A DNA stretch of 59,210 nucleotides. Source: Alphaproteobacteria bacterium (GTDB taxonomy: Bacteria > Pseudomonadota > Alphaproteobacteria > DSM-16000 > Inquilinaceae). This document shows, piece by piece, positions 8,638 to 18,133 of this stretch. Under the pieces are notes generated by a model that was not told the origin of the DNA, made no database searches, and was given only the letters and a program-made list of their open reading frames with translations. The stretch lies in assembly GCA_009909005.1 (NCBI GenBank), contig JAAAOG010000164.1, positions 1-59,210 on the forward strand, in the 5' to 3' direction. The position numbers were made by a program, and so were the translations under genes. The stretch's first letter is position 1; each line of letters begins with the position of its first letter.

Positions 8638-9023
8638 CTCTGTCAGTCGGCACGGGGTCCCGGCTCGTTGCCGTGTCGTCCGGCCCGGACGGGACCCGCA
8701 GGTAAGGCGCAATACCTTCGGAATATGGGGTTGCGACCGGTACGGTCACCCCGGGCGGACTCTGGCGCATTTGCGCCCGGCCGTCCCGGAAAAATGGCTT
8801 GAGCGGACAGCTTTCCCGTCCGTGGTCCAGAGGCAAGACACGGTCTGCGCCGGATGCAAGTGCAGCCTTCCTTTACAAAATCTTAAAAGGCATTTTATTG
8901 AAATTCCTCTTGCCATGTCCTGCCAGGGAAAGCGAATTCGAAGGCTTCCCGATTAACTGTTCTTTAGCGTTTGATTGCCAGGGTGTCTCCATCACTTATT
9001 GGCCTAGCATGGAGGACCAACCA
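8638..9023. other. Intergenic region between divergent polyamine and pilin genes
   Basis: This 386-nt gap separates a minus-strand start (8637) from the pilin start (9024), so it must hold two outward promoters. The left half is GC-rich. The right half (from ~8870) is AT-rich, with TTTACA at ~8872 as a possible -35 element and a CtrA-like site at 8953-8967. No coding frame in it is convincing. Confidence 0.6.
8953..8967 (+). promoter_or_regulatory. Possible CtrA-binding site upstream of the pilin gene
   Basis: The sequence TTAACTGTTCTTTAG matches the alphaproteobacterial CtrA consensus TTAA-N7-TTAA except for the final base. It lies 57 nt before the pilin start codon. In Caulobacter the pilin gene pilA is a known CtrA target, so the placement makes sense, but a single near-match can arise by chance. 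Confidence 0.35.
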
Positions 9024-9212
9024 ATGACACGCATGCTTCGTAAGTTCTGGGATGACGAAAGCGGCCCGACCGCCATCGAATATGGCCTGATCGCTGCCCT
9101 GATCGCCGTCGCCATCATTGCCGCCCTGGAGGCGCTGTCCGGCTCGCTTACCTCGATCTTCAACGGCGTTGCCACTGAACTCGACACGGCCGCGGGCAAC
9201 TTCACTGGGTAA
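9024..9212 (+). CDS. flp: Flp/Fap-type pilin
   Basis: A 62-residue precursor of the Tad pilus subunit. It has a short charged leader (MTRMLRKFWDDESG) followed by the conserved Flp core TAIEYGLIAALIAVAIIAAL, with Glu and Tyr at the positions typical of Flp pilins. The prepilin peptidase should cut after the glycine at residue 14. The start is fixed by a GGAGGACC ribosome-binding site just before ATG 9024. It stands alone ahead of cpaA with 225 nt between, so most transcripts may end after the pilin, giving the high pilin-to-machine ratio such systems need. A weak hairpin candidate lies near 9330. Confidence 0.95.
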   Translation: MTRMLRKFWDDESGPTAIEYGLIAALIAVAIIAALEALSGSLTSIFNGVATELDTAAGNFTG

Positions 9213-9437
9213 TCGCTTTTGCGCTGTTTGCGTAAGAGCTGTCTGGACTTTCGGTGACAAGGGCTGCCGGCGCCGTGCCAAGAGGGTCGACACTGTAGAG
9301 ACTTCATCTTGGCGACAACGGCACCCAGTCCCGCTTCGGGCGGGGGGCAAGGCCGGACCGGCTTGACCGGGTCGCTCCCCCCGTACCCCGGGTGCGGCAG
9401 CCCACGGCGAATATCACAAAGGCTGTAGGGCAGGGCC

Positions 9438-9935
9438 ATGATCTCAACCATGAGCCAAGTGATCCTCCTCGTGCTGGTCGGTCTCTTGGCATGGGGGGCC
9501 GTCAGCGATCTGCTGACGTTAACCATTCCCAACCGCGTTTCTGTGGCCATTATTGCGCTCTATCCGGCATGGGTTTTCGCAATGTGGCCGGCCGTCGATC
9601 CGCTGCTGGGTCTGGCCTGCGGGCTTGGCGTCCTGGCAGTCAGCTTCGCACTCTTCTGCCTGAAGATTTTCGGCGGCGGGGACGCCAAGTTCCTCTCCGC
9701 CATATGTTTGTGGGCCGGTCCCCATCATTTGGGGGCGGTTCTGCTGACAACGGCCGTCGCTGGCGGATTATTGGCAATCATTGTCCTTGCGTACTTGACC
9801 GTCAGGAATCGTGAGTTCACTATTGTGAGCCACGCATTAGCCAATTGCCAGACGATGGCACGCGAACCCACTCCCTACGGCATCGCGATTGGCCTTGGCG
9901 GTGTTCATCTCGTTTACCGCCTGGTCATGGTGTAG
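9438..9935 (+). CDS. cpaA: Prepilin peptidase of the Tad pilus (CpaA/TadV)
   Basis: A 165-residue inner-membrane aspartic peptidase that removes the leader of Flp pilin and the TadE-like pseudopilins. The two catalytic aspartates are in AVSDLLTLTIPNR (near residue 25) and the signature GGGDAKF (near residue 78). Several hydrophobic helices surround them. It lacks the N-terminal methylase domain of PilD-type peptidases, as is normal for CpaA. It begins the main pilus gene run, followed after 23 nt by cpaB. Confidence 0.95.
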   Translation: MISTMSQVILLVLVGLLAWGAVSDLLTLTIPNRVSVAIIALYPAWVFAMWPAVDPLLGLACGLGVLAVSFALFCLKIFGGGDAKFLSAICLWAGPHHLGAVLLTTAVAGGLLAIIVLAYLTVRNREFTIVSHALANCQTMAREPTPYGIAIGLGGVHLVYRLVMV

Positions 9936-9958
9936 TCGATCGCTTGGAGACTTGAGCA

Positions 9959-10939
9959 ATGTGGAAACGCGTTGTCGTGCTATTGGTTCTGGCTGCTGTG
10001 GTCGGCTACGGAACCATTCAACTCGCCCAGCGCTGGATGGCCAGCGAACGCGCGCAAAGGCGGGCGCCCGAGGCGCCGAGAGTGGAGGTCATCCGCGAAC
10101 CGGCCAATGTCGTCTATGTCCTGGTTGCCGATGAGGACCTGACCGTCGGCCATTTCCTGCAGGAGCGCGACATGCGCTGGCAGGCCTGGCCCGACGAGAC
10201 GCTGTCTCCGGCCTACATCATGCAGGATGATGAGGACACCGATCCGGCGCAGCAGTTCGTCGGCGCCGTCGTTCGCCAGCCCTTGACCGGCGGCGAGCCG
10301 CTGACCGAGAGCCGCATTGTCCGGCCGGGCGAGCGCGGGTTCCTCTCGGCCGTGCTCGGGCCCGGCATGCGGGCGGCGACAGTCCCGATCAATCCGCGCT
10401 CCGGGATTGCCGGGTTCATTTTCCCGGGCGACAAGGTCGATCTGATCCTCACGCATAATGTCTGTGACGAGGACGATCGGTTTGCCAGCGAAACCGTGCT
10501 GATCGACCTGCGCGTGCTGGCGATCGACCAGAATGTCAGCAACCACGAGGACGGCCCGCAGATCGGCACGATGGCCACTCTCGAAGTGACGCCGCGTCAG
10601 GCCGAGATGATCAACGTCATGCTGGAAATCGGGACATTGTCCCTCAGCCTGCGCAGTCTTGCCGACCCCTCGCAGCCGGAGGTTCTGGCCCGTCTGGCCA
10701 GCGGTGGCGACGGCGAGGCACCGAAATACGAGAGTTCCGACCCCTATTTCGGCGCAACGGCCCAGCTGGAGCCGGTGATGGGGCGGACTTTTACCGTGGA
10801 CAGCGATGTCTCGCAGCTTCTGGCGCCGTTCAGCCTCTTCGAAGAGCCGATGCCCGAGCCGATCGAGGTCGAAGTGGCGGCCGAGCCGGCTGAGGTGACG
10901 ATCATGCGGGGGAGTGCGGCCCAAACCGCGACGAACTGA
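9959..10939 (+). CDS. cpaB: Tad pilus assembly protein CpaB (RcpC)
   Basis: A 326-residue protein with one N-terminal membrane helix (VVVLLVLAAVVGYGTIQLA) followed by a periplasmic SAF domain at about residues 50-120 (VLVADEDLTVGHFL and the following strand region). The family is thought to help gate or stabilise the outer-membrane secretin. The segment RAATVPINPRSGIAGFIFPGD with GDKVDLILTH is typical. The C-terminal ~80 residues are acidic and poorly conserved. It is followed by the secretin gene after 17 nt. Confidence 0.93.
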   Translation: MWKRVVVLLVLAAVVGYGTIQLAQRWMASERAQRRAPEAPRVEVIREPANVVYVLVADEDLTVGHFLQERDMRWQAWPDETLSPAYIMQDDEDTDPAQQFVGAVVRQPLTGGEPLTESRIVRPGERGFLSAVLGPGMRAATVPINPRSGIAGFIFPGDKVDLILTHNVCDEDDRFASETVLIDLRVLAIDQNVSNHEDGPQIGTMATLEVTPRQAEMINVMLEIGTLSLSLRSLADPSQPEVLARLASGGDGEAPKYESSDPYFGATAQLEPVMGRTFTVDSDVSQLLAPFSLFEEPMPEPIEVEVAAEPAEVTIMRGSAAQTATN

Positions 10940-10956
10940 CAAAGAGGACCCATGCC

Positions 10957-12348
10957 ATGACCCTTGTCTTACGCATATGTATCGCCGCCCTGTTGGCGGG
11001 GGCGGCCGTCCTGACGGCGCCAAGGGTCATGGCCCTGGAAATACTTCGGAGCGAGCAGACCCGGCTCGCGCTCGAAGCCGGCAATGGGCAGCTGGTGCGC
11101 CTGGATGCGCCTGCCGCCTCGGTCCTCATCGCGGACCCGGCGATCGCCGATGTCGCATCCGTCTCGCCGAACGTCCTGTGGGTCTACGGGATCCTTCCCG
11201 GCGAGACCAATGTCTTCGTGGTCGATCCGAACGACAACGTCCTGGCCCGACTGGAGCTGACGGTGACGCAAAGCGTCCGGCAGGTGAGCCGGGCGCTCGG
11301 CGAAGTCTCGCCCGGGGGCCGTCTGGGCGTGTCCCCGGTTGGGGAGAACGGACTTCTGCTGTCCGGGCAGGCCCGGTCGCCGTCGGAAGCCGCGGATGCG
11401 GAGCGGGTGGCCGGCACATTCGTGCCGCCGGAGAACGTCATCAATCGTTCGACCATCGTCGGGCCGACACAGATCAATCTGCGGGTCACGGTGGCCGAAG
11501 TGGCCCGGGACACGGCACGGGACCTGGGGATCCGGTTCTCGGCGTTGATCGAGGAAGGAAACTTCATCACGCAGTTCACGACGCTCGGTCTGACGAGTTT
11601 GCCGTCCGTGACGGGTGCGGGAAATCTGCTCGCCGAGAGCTTTTCCTCTGGCGGTACCAATATCAACTCGGTCATTCAGGCGTTGCAGGAAAGCGACCTC
11701 GCGACAATCCTCGCGGAACCCAATTTGACAGCGCTTTCCGGGCAGACAGCGGAATTCCTGGCGGGCGGCGAGTTCCCGATTGCCGTCGCACAGGAGGACG
11801 ACACGATAAGCGTGGAGTTCAAGGAGTTCGGGGTCTCGCTCACTTTCCTGCCAACCCTGCTGAACGACGGACGGATCAATCTCCGCGTGCGGCCGGAGGT
11901 CAGCACGATCTCAACCGAGTTTGCCGTCGACATTGGTGGGATTACCATTCCGTCCCTGATTACGCGCCGGGCGGAAACGACAGTCGAACTCGCTTCGGGG
12001 GAGAGTTTCGCGATTGCCGGACTGTTCGACAGCCGGACGCAATCCGGCGAAGACGTTGTCCCGTTTCTTGGCAATATTCCGATCATCGGAAACCTGTTTC
12101 GTTCCGATGAGTTCATGCGCAACGAAACGGAACTGGTGATTGCCGTCACGCCCTATCTCGTCGAGCCCGTGAATAGCCCCAACGATGTCCTCCTGCCGAC
12201 CGATCGCCTGTCGCAGCCGACAGAACTAACGATTGGTCAAGGGATTTTGGGTAATCCTCCGTCAACCAGCGTCCGATCCACCCCCGATGCGCTTCCGGCA
12301 TTCGCCGGCGGCCGGATCGACACCCAGGCAGGGTTTATTCTCGAATGA
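10957..12348 (+). CDS. cpaC: Tad pilus secretin (CpaC/RcpA)
   Basis: A 463-residue outer-membrane secretin through which the pilus passes. It has a signal peptide (cut near VMALE, residue ~28), an N-terminal pilus-formation domain, a BON-like region, and the secretin core. Core marks include ILAEPNLTALSGQTAEFLAGGEFP, the family hallmark, and the C-terminal GNIPIIGNLFRSDEF followed by ELVIAVTPYLV. Its stop overlaps the cpaD start in ATGATG, so the two are translationally coupled. Confidence 0.96.
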   Translation: MTLVLRICIAALLAGAAVLTAPRVMALEILRSEQTRLALEAGNGQLVRLDAPAASVLIADPAIADVASVSPNVLWVYGILPGETNVFVVDPNDNVLARLELTVTQSVRQVSRALGEVSPGGRLGVSPVGENGLLLSGQARSPSEAADAERVAGTFVPPENVINRSTIVGPTQINLRVTVAEVARDTARDLGIRFSALIEEGNFITQFTTLGLTSLPSVTGAGNLLAESFSSGGTNINSVIQALQESDLATILAEPNLTALSGQTAEFLAGGEFPIAVAQEDDTISVEFKEFGVSLTFLPTLLNDGRINLRVRPEVSTISTEFAVDIGGITIPSLITRRAETTVELASGESFAIAGLFDSRTQSGEDVVPFLGNIPIIGNLFRSDEFMRNETELVIAVTPYLVEPVNSPNDVLLPTDRLSQPTELTIGQGILGNPPSTSVRSTPDALPAFAGGRIDTQAGFILE

Positions 12349-13007
12349 TGCGCGCCTCCGGATACGCTTTCGACCGCAAAGCCAGCGCTTCCGCCATCGC
12401 GCCCCGCATGGCCGTTGCCGCTATTCTCTGCCTCGCTCCGCTGGGCCTGGGCGCCTGTGTGCCGACCGAGCTGGACCGCACGACGCGGCCTGTCACCGAG
12501 TTTCAGGTCGAGCAGGTTCGCATGGCCCGCGATTTGACCTTCCTCCCCGGCGATGTGGCCCTGGACCCCGGCAACGAAGCGCAGCTGGATGCCTTCCTGG
12601 CCCAGGTCTCGCCAACAGCCGATGACCGGATCGCCGTCATCGGCCATGGTCCGCTCGGCGAAGCCCGGGCCCGGGCGACCGCCCTGGCCCTGCAGACCCG
12701 GGGGGTCACGCCCGATCGCACGGTTGCCGTCCGCGGCGCGGGCGACGGGGTCACCCTGTCCGTCGAGCGGACGCTGTATCAGGCGACCGCATGCCAACAG
12801 TCGACCGACGTTCGCGAACCTGCCGGTGGGACGCGGCTGCCCAGCCCCGGCTGCGCAACGGCCGATAATCTCGCCCGCATGATCGCTCAGCCGTCCGATC
12901 TCCTGCAGGGGCGCGAGACGTCGCCGTCGCCGGCCCGCCTGCCCGTCGCCGCCGTCGAGGCGTACCGGCGGGGTGAAATCATAAGCCTTGAGGGGTCGGG
13001 GGAATGA
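12345..13007 (+). CDS. cpaD: Tad pilus lipoprotein CpaD
   Basis: A 220-residue outer-membrane lipoprotein of the CpaD family, thought to act as a pilotin or partner of the CpaC secretin. The signal peptide ends in LGLGAC, a lipobox with Cys near residue 37. The following domain has an OmpA-like or pilotin-like pattern, and the C-terminal part contains the family motif PGCATADNLARMIAQPSDLL. It overlaps cpaC upstream and cpaE downstream (both ATGA-type), so tight coupling is likely. Confidence 0.93.
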   Translation: MMRASGYAFDRKASASAIAPRMAVAAILCLAPLGLGACVPTELDRTTRPVTEFQVEQVRMARDLTFLPGDVALDPGNEAQLDAFLAQVSPTADDRIAVIGHGPLGEARARATALALQTRGVTPDRTVAVRGAGDGVTLSVERTLYQATACQQSTDVREPAGGTRLPSPGCATADNLARMIAQPSDLLQGRETSPSPARLPVAAVEAYRRGEIISLEGSGE

Positions 13008-14218
13008 ACTCGCTTACCAAGATGTCATCTGCGAAAGCGGCTGGCCGGGGACCGTCAGAACCGATCCTCGCTTTTGCCTGCGATGAAGACACGCTGGATG
13101 CCATCGCCCGCGTCGTCCCCGGCGGCCGGCGGGGCGTCGAGGTCCGCGAAGGCGGGACGAATGCCGCAATCTCCGCCGTCCAGCAGGGCGCCCAGCCGGA
13201 GCTCCTGATCGTCGACATATCCGACTCGACCAAAGCTGTCGCGGATGTCTCGACCCTCAGCTCGTTCTGCGGTCCGGATACCACCCTCCTGGCAATCGGG
13301 GTCGAGAACGATGTCGGGGTCTACCGGTCTCTCATCGGGGCCGGGGCGACCGACTATCTCGTCAAACCGGTCACCAGCCAGGATCTGCGCCGGACGATCC
13401 TCGCCGCCACGCGCGTCGACGCGCAGGAGGAACAACGCCAAGCCGGGCGGCTCAGTGCGTTGATCGGCGTCCGCGGCGGCGTCGGCGCCAGCAGTCTGGC
13501 GGTCAGCACGGCCTGGATCCTGGCGCATGAGTACCGCAAGCAGGTCGCGCTGGTCGATCTCGACCTGTACTTCGGAACAATCCCGCTGGCGCTGGATATC
13601 GAGCCCGGCAACGGTCTGCGCAGTGCCCTGGAGAATGCGGATCGCATCGACTCTCTTTTCGTCGCCAGCGCATTGGTCAATGTCAGCGACACCCTGTTCG
13701 TCCTCGGCGGCGAGGAACCGCTCGATGAGAATTTCGAGGTCAGGCCGGAAGCCCTGGACCTGCTTATGGCGGAGCTTCGGCGGATTTTCGACGTGGTCAT
13801 CGTCGATTTGCCCCGTCACATGATTCCGGCGTCGGCCATGAGCCTGTCGACGATGAACGCCATCACATTGGTCAGCGATCTCTCCTTGTCCGGGCTCAGG
13901 GATGCCACCCGCATCAAGACAAGCCTGTCCAAGATCGCGCCCGATGCGGAAGTGATGGTCGCGGCCAGCCGTGTAGGCCTGGAGAAGGGCTACGAATTGC
14001 CGGTGGCCGACTTCAAGCGGGGCCTGGACGCCACGATCGACTTCATGCTGCCGGAAGATACCAAGGCCGCCAAGGTCACCCTGGCGGGCAAGCCGCTGGC
14101 TTCCGGCCTCAAGAACGCAAAGGCGAGCAACGCACTGCGTGATCTGGCTCGCCGCACGGCCGCCATCGAAGCACAGGCCCGGAATCGGTGGGCCTGGCTC
14201 CCCCTTCGGAAGTCCTGA
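13004..14218 (+). CDS. cpaE: Tad pilus localisation ATPase CpaE (TadZ)
   Basis: A 404-residue MinD/ParA-like protein that helps place the pilus machine in the cell. The N-terminal ~130 residues form a receiver-like domain (ILAFACDEDTLDAI ... GATDYLVKPV). The ATPase domain starts at IGVRGGVGASSLAVS. This is a modified deviant Walker A loop without the usual lysines, as is common in CpaE/TadZ. The LVDLDLYFG and DVVIVDLPRHM motifs follow. Start overlaps the cpaD stop; cpaF follows after 3 nt. Confidence 0.94.
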   Translation: MNSLTKMSSAKAAGRGPSEPILAFACDEDTLDAIARVVPGGRRGVEVREGGTNAAISAVQQGAQPELLIVDISDSTKAVADVSTLSSFCGPDTTLLAIGVENDVGVYRSLIGAGATDYLVKPVTSQDLRRTILAATRVDAQEEQRQAGRLSALIGVRGGVGASSLAVSTAWILAHEYRKQVALVDLDLYFGTIPLALDIEPGNGLRSALENADRIDSLFVASALVNVSDTLFVLGGEEPLDENFEVRPEALDLLMAELRRIFDVVIVDLPRHMIPASAMSLSTMNAITLVSDLSLSGLRDATRIKTSLSKIAPDAEVMVAASRVGLEKGYELPVADFKRGLDATIDFMLPEDTKAAKVTLAGKPLASGLKNAKASNALRDLARRTAAIEAQARNRWAWLPLRKS

Positions 14219-14221
14219 TCC

Positions 14222-15886
14222 ATGTTCGAGTCCCGTCAGCAGAGCGCCAGCTCCAATATGCTCCGGCCCGTCTCCCTTGACGACCCGCGCGGGAACGGTG
14301 CGACGCCGGTCGATCCAAGTGCCGACTCGTCCGCACAGCTGAGTCCGCGGTTGTCCGGTCTCTTCGACCGTCTCAAGCCGGTTCTGTCTCAGCGGATTTC
14401 GCAATCGGACGCGCGGAAGCTGTCGCGAAAGGAACTGATCGGGCAGGTCAGCGACCTGATTATCGATATCCTGGACGAAGAGCAGGAGCCGCCGAGCCTG
14501 AGCGACCAGCGCCGCCTTGTGGCGCTTTCGGTCGACCACGTCCTGTCCGGCGAGGCGAATGGTGCGGCGGCGGGGCGCGATGACCAGTCGGCTCTGGAAC
14601 GTCCGCGTGGCAGCGGCGCGGGGGGAAAGCCCTCGCTTGAGGAAGCCAAGCGCCGGGTGAAGCCCCTGGTGCTCGAACGGATCGACGTCGGTGCGGCGTC
14701 CAACCTGGATCATGCTTCGCTCGTTCGGGAACTGCGCAGCGTCGTTTCGGAAATCCGCGAGGAGCTGCGGATCCACCTGACCCAGCACGAGCAGAACGAG
14801 CTGGTGACGGCACTCGTCGACGACATGATCGGCCTGGGACCGCTGGAAGCGTTGCTCTCGGATGGCTCGGTCACCGATATCATGGTCAACGGTCCGAGCC
14901 AGATTTACATCGAACGCAGCGGCAAGCTGGAGCTGACGGATATCAAGTTCCAGGACAATGCGCACGTCCTCAATGTCGCCACGCGGATCGTCACGCGCGT
15001 CGGACGGCGTGTGGACGAATCCTCGCCGATCTGCGACGCCCGTCTGGCCGACGGCAGCCGCGTAAACGTCATCATCCCGCCGCTGGCGATCGACGGCCCG
15101 TCGATCTCGATCCGGAAATTCTCCAAGAAAACCATCACCCTCGATGTGATGGCGAAGAACGGCACGCTGGCGGCAAAGATGGCGATGCTGCTGAAGATCG
15201 CCTCGCGCTCGCGCCTCAACATCCTGATCTCCGGCGGCACCGGGTCCGGTAAGACGACGCTGCTCAACGCGATGTCGCAGATGATCGATCACGGCGAGCG
15301 GATCGTCACGATCGAGGATGCGGCGGAGTTGCAGCTGCAGCAGCCGCATGTCGTCCGCCTGGAGACGCGGCCGCCCAATCTGGAAGGCCGGGGCGAGGTG
15401 ACCATGCGCGGGCTCGTCAAGAACGCTCTGCGCATGCGGCCGGATCGCATCATCGTCGGCGAGGTGCGCGGCCCCGAGGCCCTCGACATGCTGCAGGCGA
15501 TGAACACTGGCCATGACGGGTCGATGGCGACGGTTCACGCCAACAAGCCGAGGGATGCGCTGACCCGTCTGGAGAACATGGTCAACATGGCCGGGGTCAA
15601 CCTGCCCAGCAAGGCCGTGCGCACGCAGATCGCCAGCGCGGTCGATATCATCGTCCAGGTTGCCCGCATGCGCGACGGCGTCCGGCGCGTCAATTCCGTG
15701 ACGGAAGTTGTCGGCATGGAGGGCGATGTGGTGATCACGCAGGATCTCTTCACTTTCGAGTTCCAGGGCGAGGATGAGCGCGGGAAATTGCGCGGCTCCT
15801 TCCGCCCCTCCGGCGTCCGTCCGCATTTCTTCCCGCGCGCCGACTATTTCGGCCTTGGGCAGGCTCTCCTGGAGACGGTCTCATGA
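14222..15886 (+). CDS. cpaF: Tad pilus motor ATPase CpaF (TadA)
   Basis: A 554-residue hexameric secretion ATPase that drives pilus extension (and in some Tad systems retraction). Walker A is [10 protein letters not shown] near residue 340, the Asp box region is [11 protein letters not shown], and Walker B is [16 protein letters not shown], followed by [13 protein letters not shown]. The N-terminal ~150 residues are longer and more variable than in many homologues (typical ~450-500 in total). It is co-oriented and almost contiguous with cpaE and overlaps tadB at the ATGA at 15883. Confidence 0.97.
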   Translation: MFESRQQSASSNMLRPVSLDDPRGNGATPVDPSADSSAQLSPRLSGLFDRLKPVLSQRISQSDARKLSRKELIGQVSDLIIDILDEEQEPPSLSDQRRLVALSVDHVLSGEANGAAAGRDDQSALERPRGSGAGGKPSLEEAKRRVKPLVLERIDVGAASNLDHASLVRELRSVVSEIREELRIHLTQHEQNELVTALVDDMIGLGPLEALLSDGSVTDIMVNGPSQIYIERSGKLELTDIKFQDNAHVLNVATRIVTRVGRRVDESSPICDARLADGSRVNVIIPPLAIDGPSISIRKFSKKTITLDVMAKNGTLAAKMAMLLKIASRSRLNILISGGTGSGKTTLLNAMSQMIDHGERIVTIEDAAELQLQQPHVVRLETRPPNLEGRGEVTMRGLVKNALRMRPDRIIVGEVRGPEALDMLQAMNTGHDGSMATVHANKPRDALTRLENMVNMAGVNLPSKAVRTQIASAVDIIVQVARMRDGVRRVNSVTEVVGMEGDVVITQDLFTFEFQGEDERGKLRGSFRPSGVRPHFFPRADYFGLGQALLETVS

Positions 15887-16884
15887 GTCCCGGCAGCGAA
15901 ATACTCGGGGTGCCCCTCATCATCGTCATCCTGGGTCTGGGGATGGGCGGGGTTATCCTGCTCATCGGTTTCGCGGTCACCGCAGCGAACAGCGCCCAGC
16001 ACCGGATCGACGAGCGAGTGTCGACAGTCGTCGATCGGGCGCGGCCGAAATCCGCGACTGTCGAGACAAATCTGCGTCATCGCGAGCAGACCACCGGCAT
16101 CGGGATCCTCGACCGGCTGATCAAGCTCCTGCCGCGGCCGCGTCTCCTTGAAAAACGATTGATACGCACCGGACTGAACGCCGGGATCGGTCACTATGTT
16201 CTGGCCTGCCTGATCACAGGGCTTTCAAGCGCCTTCCTGGCTGTCGTTCTGGTCGGTCTGCCCATGGCGTTGGCCGGTCTGATCGGTGTGATTCTCGGCG
16301 TCGGCCTGCCGCATATGGCGGTCGGCATGATGGTCAAGCGTCGTAGCGAGCGGTTCATTGCGTTGTTCCCGGAAGCGATCGACCTGATCGTCCGGGGGCT
16401 GCGATCCGGTTTGCCGGTCACGGAATCGCTGCATACCGTCATGAACGAGATTTCCAATCCCGTAGGTGGCGAGTTCCGGCGGATCGTCGACAGCCTGGCT
16501 CTGGGCAAGACGCTGGAAGATGCCATGTGGGACGCGGCGGACAGGGTCGAGGCTCAGGAATTCCGGTTCTTCGTCGTCAGCATGTCGGTGCAGCGGGAGA
16601 CCGGCGGCAATCTGGCGGAAACGCTGGACAACCTGGCCGATATTCTGCGGCGACGGCGGCAGACGAAGCTGAAAATCCGAGCGCTTTCCTCCGAGGCGCG
16701 GGCCAGTGCCATGATTATCGGTGCGCTGCCCTTTGTCATGTTTGGCCTGATCTACCTGGTCAATCCTGAGTATCTGCAGCCTCTGTTCACGGAACTCGTT
16801 GGACAAATCATGCTCGGTGTCGGGCTTCTGTGGCTGACGCTCGGGTTTGTGATTATGGCCAAGATGGTCCGGTTCGAAATTTGA
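15883..16884 (+). CDS. tadB: Tad pilus platform protein TadB
   Basis: A 333-residue inner-membrane protein with a type II secretion F domain, part of the platform that the motor ATPase acts on. It has an N-terminal helix (VPLIIVILGLGMGGVILLI), a pair of central helices, the cytoplasmic F domain (FPEAIDLIVRGLRSGLPV, the family hallmark), and C-terminal helices. It overlaps cpaF by four bases and is followed by tadC after 15 nt. Confidence 0.95.
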   Translation: MSPGSEILGVPLIIVILGLGMGGVILLIGFAVTAANSAQHRIDERVSTVVDRARPKSATVETNLRHREQTTGIGILDRLIKLLPRPRLLEKRLIRTGLNAGIGHYVLACLITGLSSAFLAVVLVGLPMALAGLIGVILGVGLPHMAVGMMVKRRSERFIALFPEAIDLIVRGLRSGLPVTESLHTVMNEISNPVGGEFRRIVDSLALGKTLEDAMWDAADRVEAQEFRFFVVSMSVQRETGGNLAETLDNLADILRRRRQTKLKIRALSSEARASAMIIGALPFVMFGLIYLVNPEYLQPLFTELVGQIMLGVGLLWLTLGFVIMAKMVRFEI

Positions 16885-16899
16885 TCGGGGACTGCGGCA

Positions 16900-17850
16900 A
16901 TGGACCTGACCCTTGAGAATATCATTCTTGCCATGGCGGGCATGACTGCTGTCCTGACGGTGGTTGCCGTCTGGTCGGCACTTCTGCCCCGCGAAACGAT
17001 GGGGGATCGTGGCAAGACACTGATCCAGCGACGACAAGCCCTGCTCGATGAGGCCTTGGGACCGAGAAAGCGAACCCAGTCAATCCAGGCCCTGAATTTC
17101 ATGCGGGCTGTGGTGTCGCGGCTCCAGATGCTGAGCAGTCACCACATGGATGAGTGGACGTTGAGTCTGGCGCGCGCCGGACTTCGCTCCAACGAAGCCA
17201 TGATCGGGTACCTCTTTGCGAAGGCGGCGTTGCCGGTCGGCGCCGCGGCGACGGCGGCATTCTTCGTGTTCGTCGCCGGGATGGGCGATCTGTCTTCCAC
17301 CATGAAGATGCTGGTCGTTGTCGGGGCGGGCTGCATTGGGGCTCTGATTCCCGGCATCTACATCCGAAATCTGGCGAACAAGCGGCGCAAGCAGTTGCTG
17401 AAGGCCTTGCCGGATTCACTCGATTTGATGGTGATTTGTGCCGAGGCGGGACTGAGCCTCGAGTCGTCTCTGCAGCGTGTCTCACGGGAGATCGCCCGGA
17501 CCTGGCCTGAGATGGCGGACGAACTCAGTCTGACCGCTATCGAAATCGGCTTCATGCCCGATCGGCATCAGGCGCTGGAGAACCTCAGCAATCGGTGCTT
17601 CCTGAACGGCGTTCGCGGCCTCGTCAACACGCTCATTCAGACGGAAAAATACGGCACGCCGTTGGCCCAGTCGCTGCGCGTGCTGGCCGCCGAACTGCGG
17701 AACGAGCGCATGCTGAGGGCCGAGGAAAAGGCGGCGCGCCTGCCGGCGACGCTGACCGTGCCCATGATTATCTTCATTTTACCCCCGCTGTTCGTGGTCC
17801 TGATCGGGCCGGCCGTCCTGAGCCTGATCGACTCCCTGAGCGGCTTCTGA
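16900..17850 (+). CDS. tadC: Tad pilus platform protein TadC
   Basis: A 316-residue paralogue of TadB with a type II secretion F domain. Its hallmark is LPDSLDLMVICAEAGLSLES near the middle, with TEKYGTPLAQSLRVLA following. N-terminal, central and C-terminal hydrophobic helices place it in the inner membrane, where it should form a heteromeric platform with TadB. It is the last gene of the plus-strand cpaA-tadC run. A hairpin lies 13 nt after its stop. Confidence 0.95.
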   Translation: MDLTLENIILAMAGMTAVLTVVAVWSALLPRETMGDRGKTLIQRRQALLDEALGPRKRTQSIQALNFMRAVVSRLQMLSSHHMDEWTLSLARAGLRSNEAMIGYLFAKAALPVGAAATAAFFVFVAGMGDLSSTMKMLVVVGAGCIGALIPGIYIRNLANKRRKQLLKALPDSLDLMVICAEAGLSLESSLQRVSREIARTWPEMADELSLTAIEIGFMPDRHQALENLSNRCFLNGVRGLVNTLIQTEKYGTPLAQSLRVLAAELRNERMLRAEEKAARLPATLTVPMIIFILPPLFVVLIGPAVLSLIDSLSGF

Positions 17851-17862
17851 ACAGGTCAGGCA

Positions 17863-17883
17863 GCCCGTGTTGGCGGCACGGGC
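17863..17883 (+). terminator. Hairpin after the tadC gene
   Basis: GCCCGTG and CACGGGC pair perfectly around a 7-nt loop just after the tadC stop and ahead of a convergent gene. There is no T-run, so termination may be partial or need other factors. Confidence 0.35.
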
Positions 17884-18133
17884 GGCATGACGGAGACCGG
17901 AAGGGGCGCCCTGTCCGACAGGCGCTTGTCCGGATGAGGTGGCAGGGCGCCGGCTGAGCCGGCCTCCATCGGATTGGAAACGAAGGGTGATGGTGATGGC
18001 TGCGGGAACCCGAGCGGCCAAGAACAGCGAGTCCGGCCCGGCTTCGAACGGGCACCGGCCGGCATCCATTCGTTTCCACCAGGCTTTGCTGAGCGGATCC
18101 GGCGGGTCAGAAGGTCCGCCATTACGCTCTTCC

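Noticed and set aside
9325-9345. Hairpin after flp as a terminator
   Set aside because: CCCGC-TTCGG-GCGGG forms only a 5-bp stem with no T-run; too weak to list as a feature.
13055-15826. A 923-codon minus-strand frame antisense to cpaE and cpaF
   Set aside because: It is a shadow frame on the opposite strand of two clearly homologous genes, rich in Arg, His, Asp and Gln with no recognisable domain.
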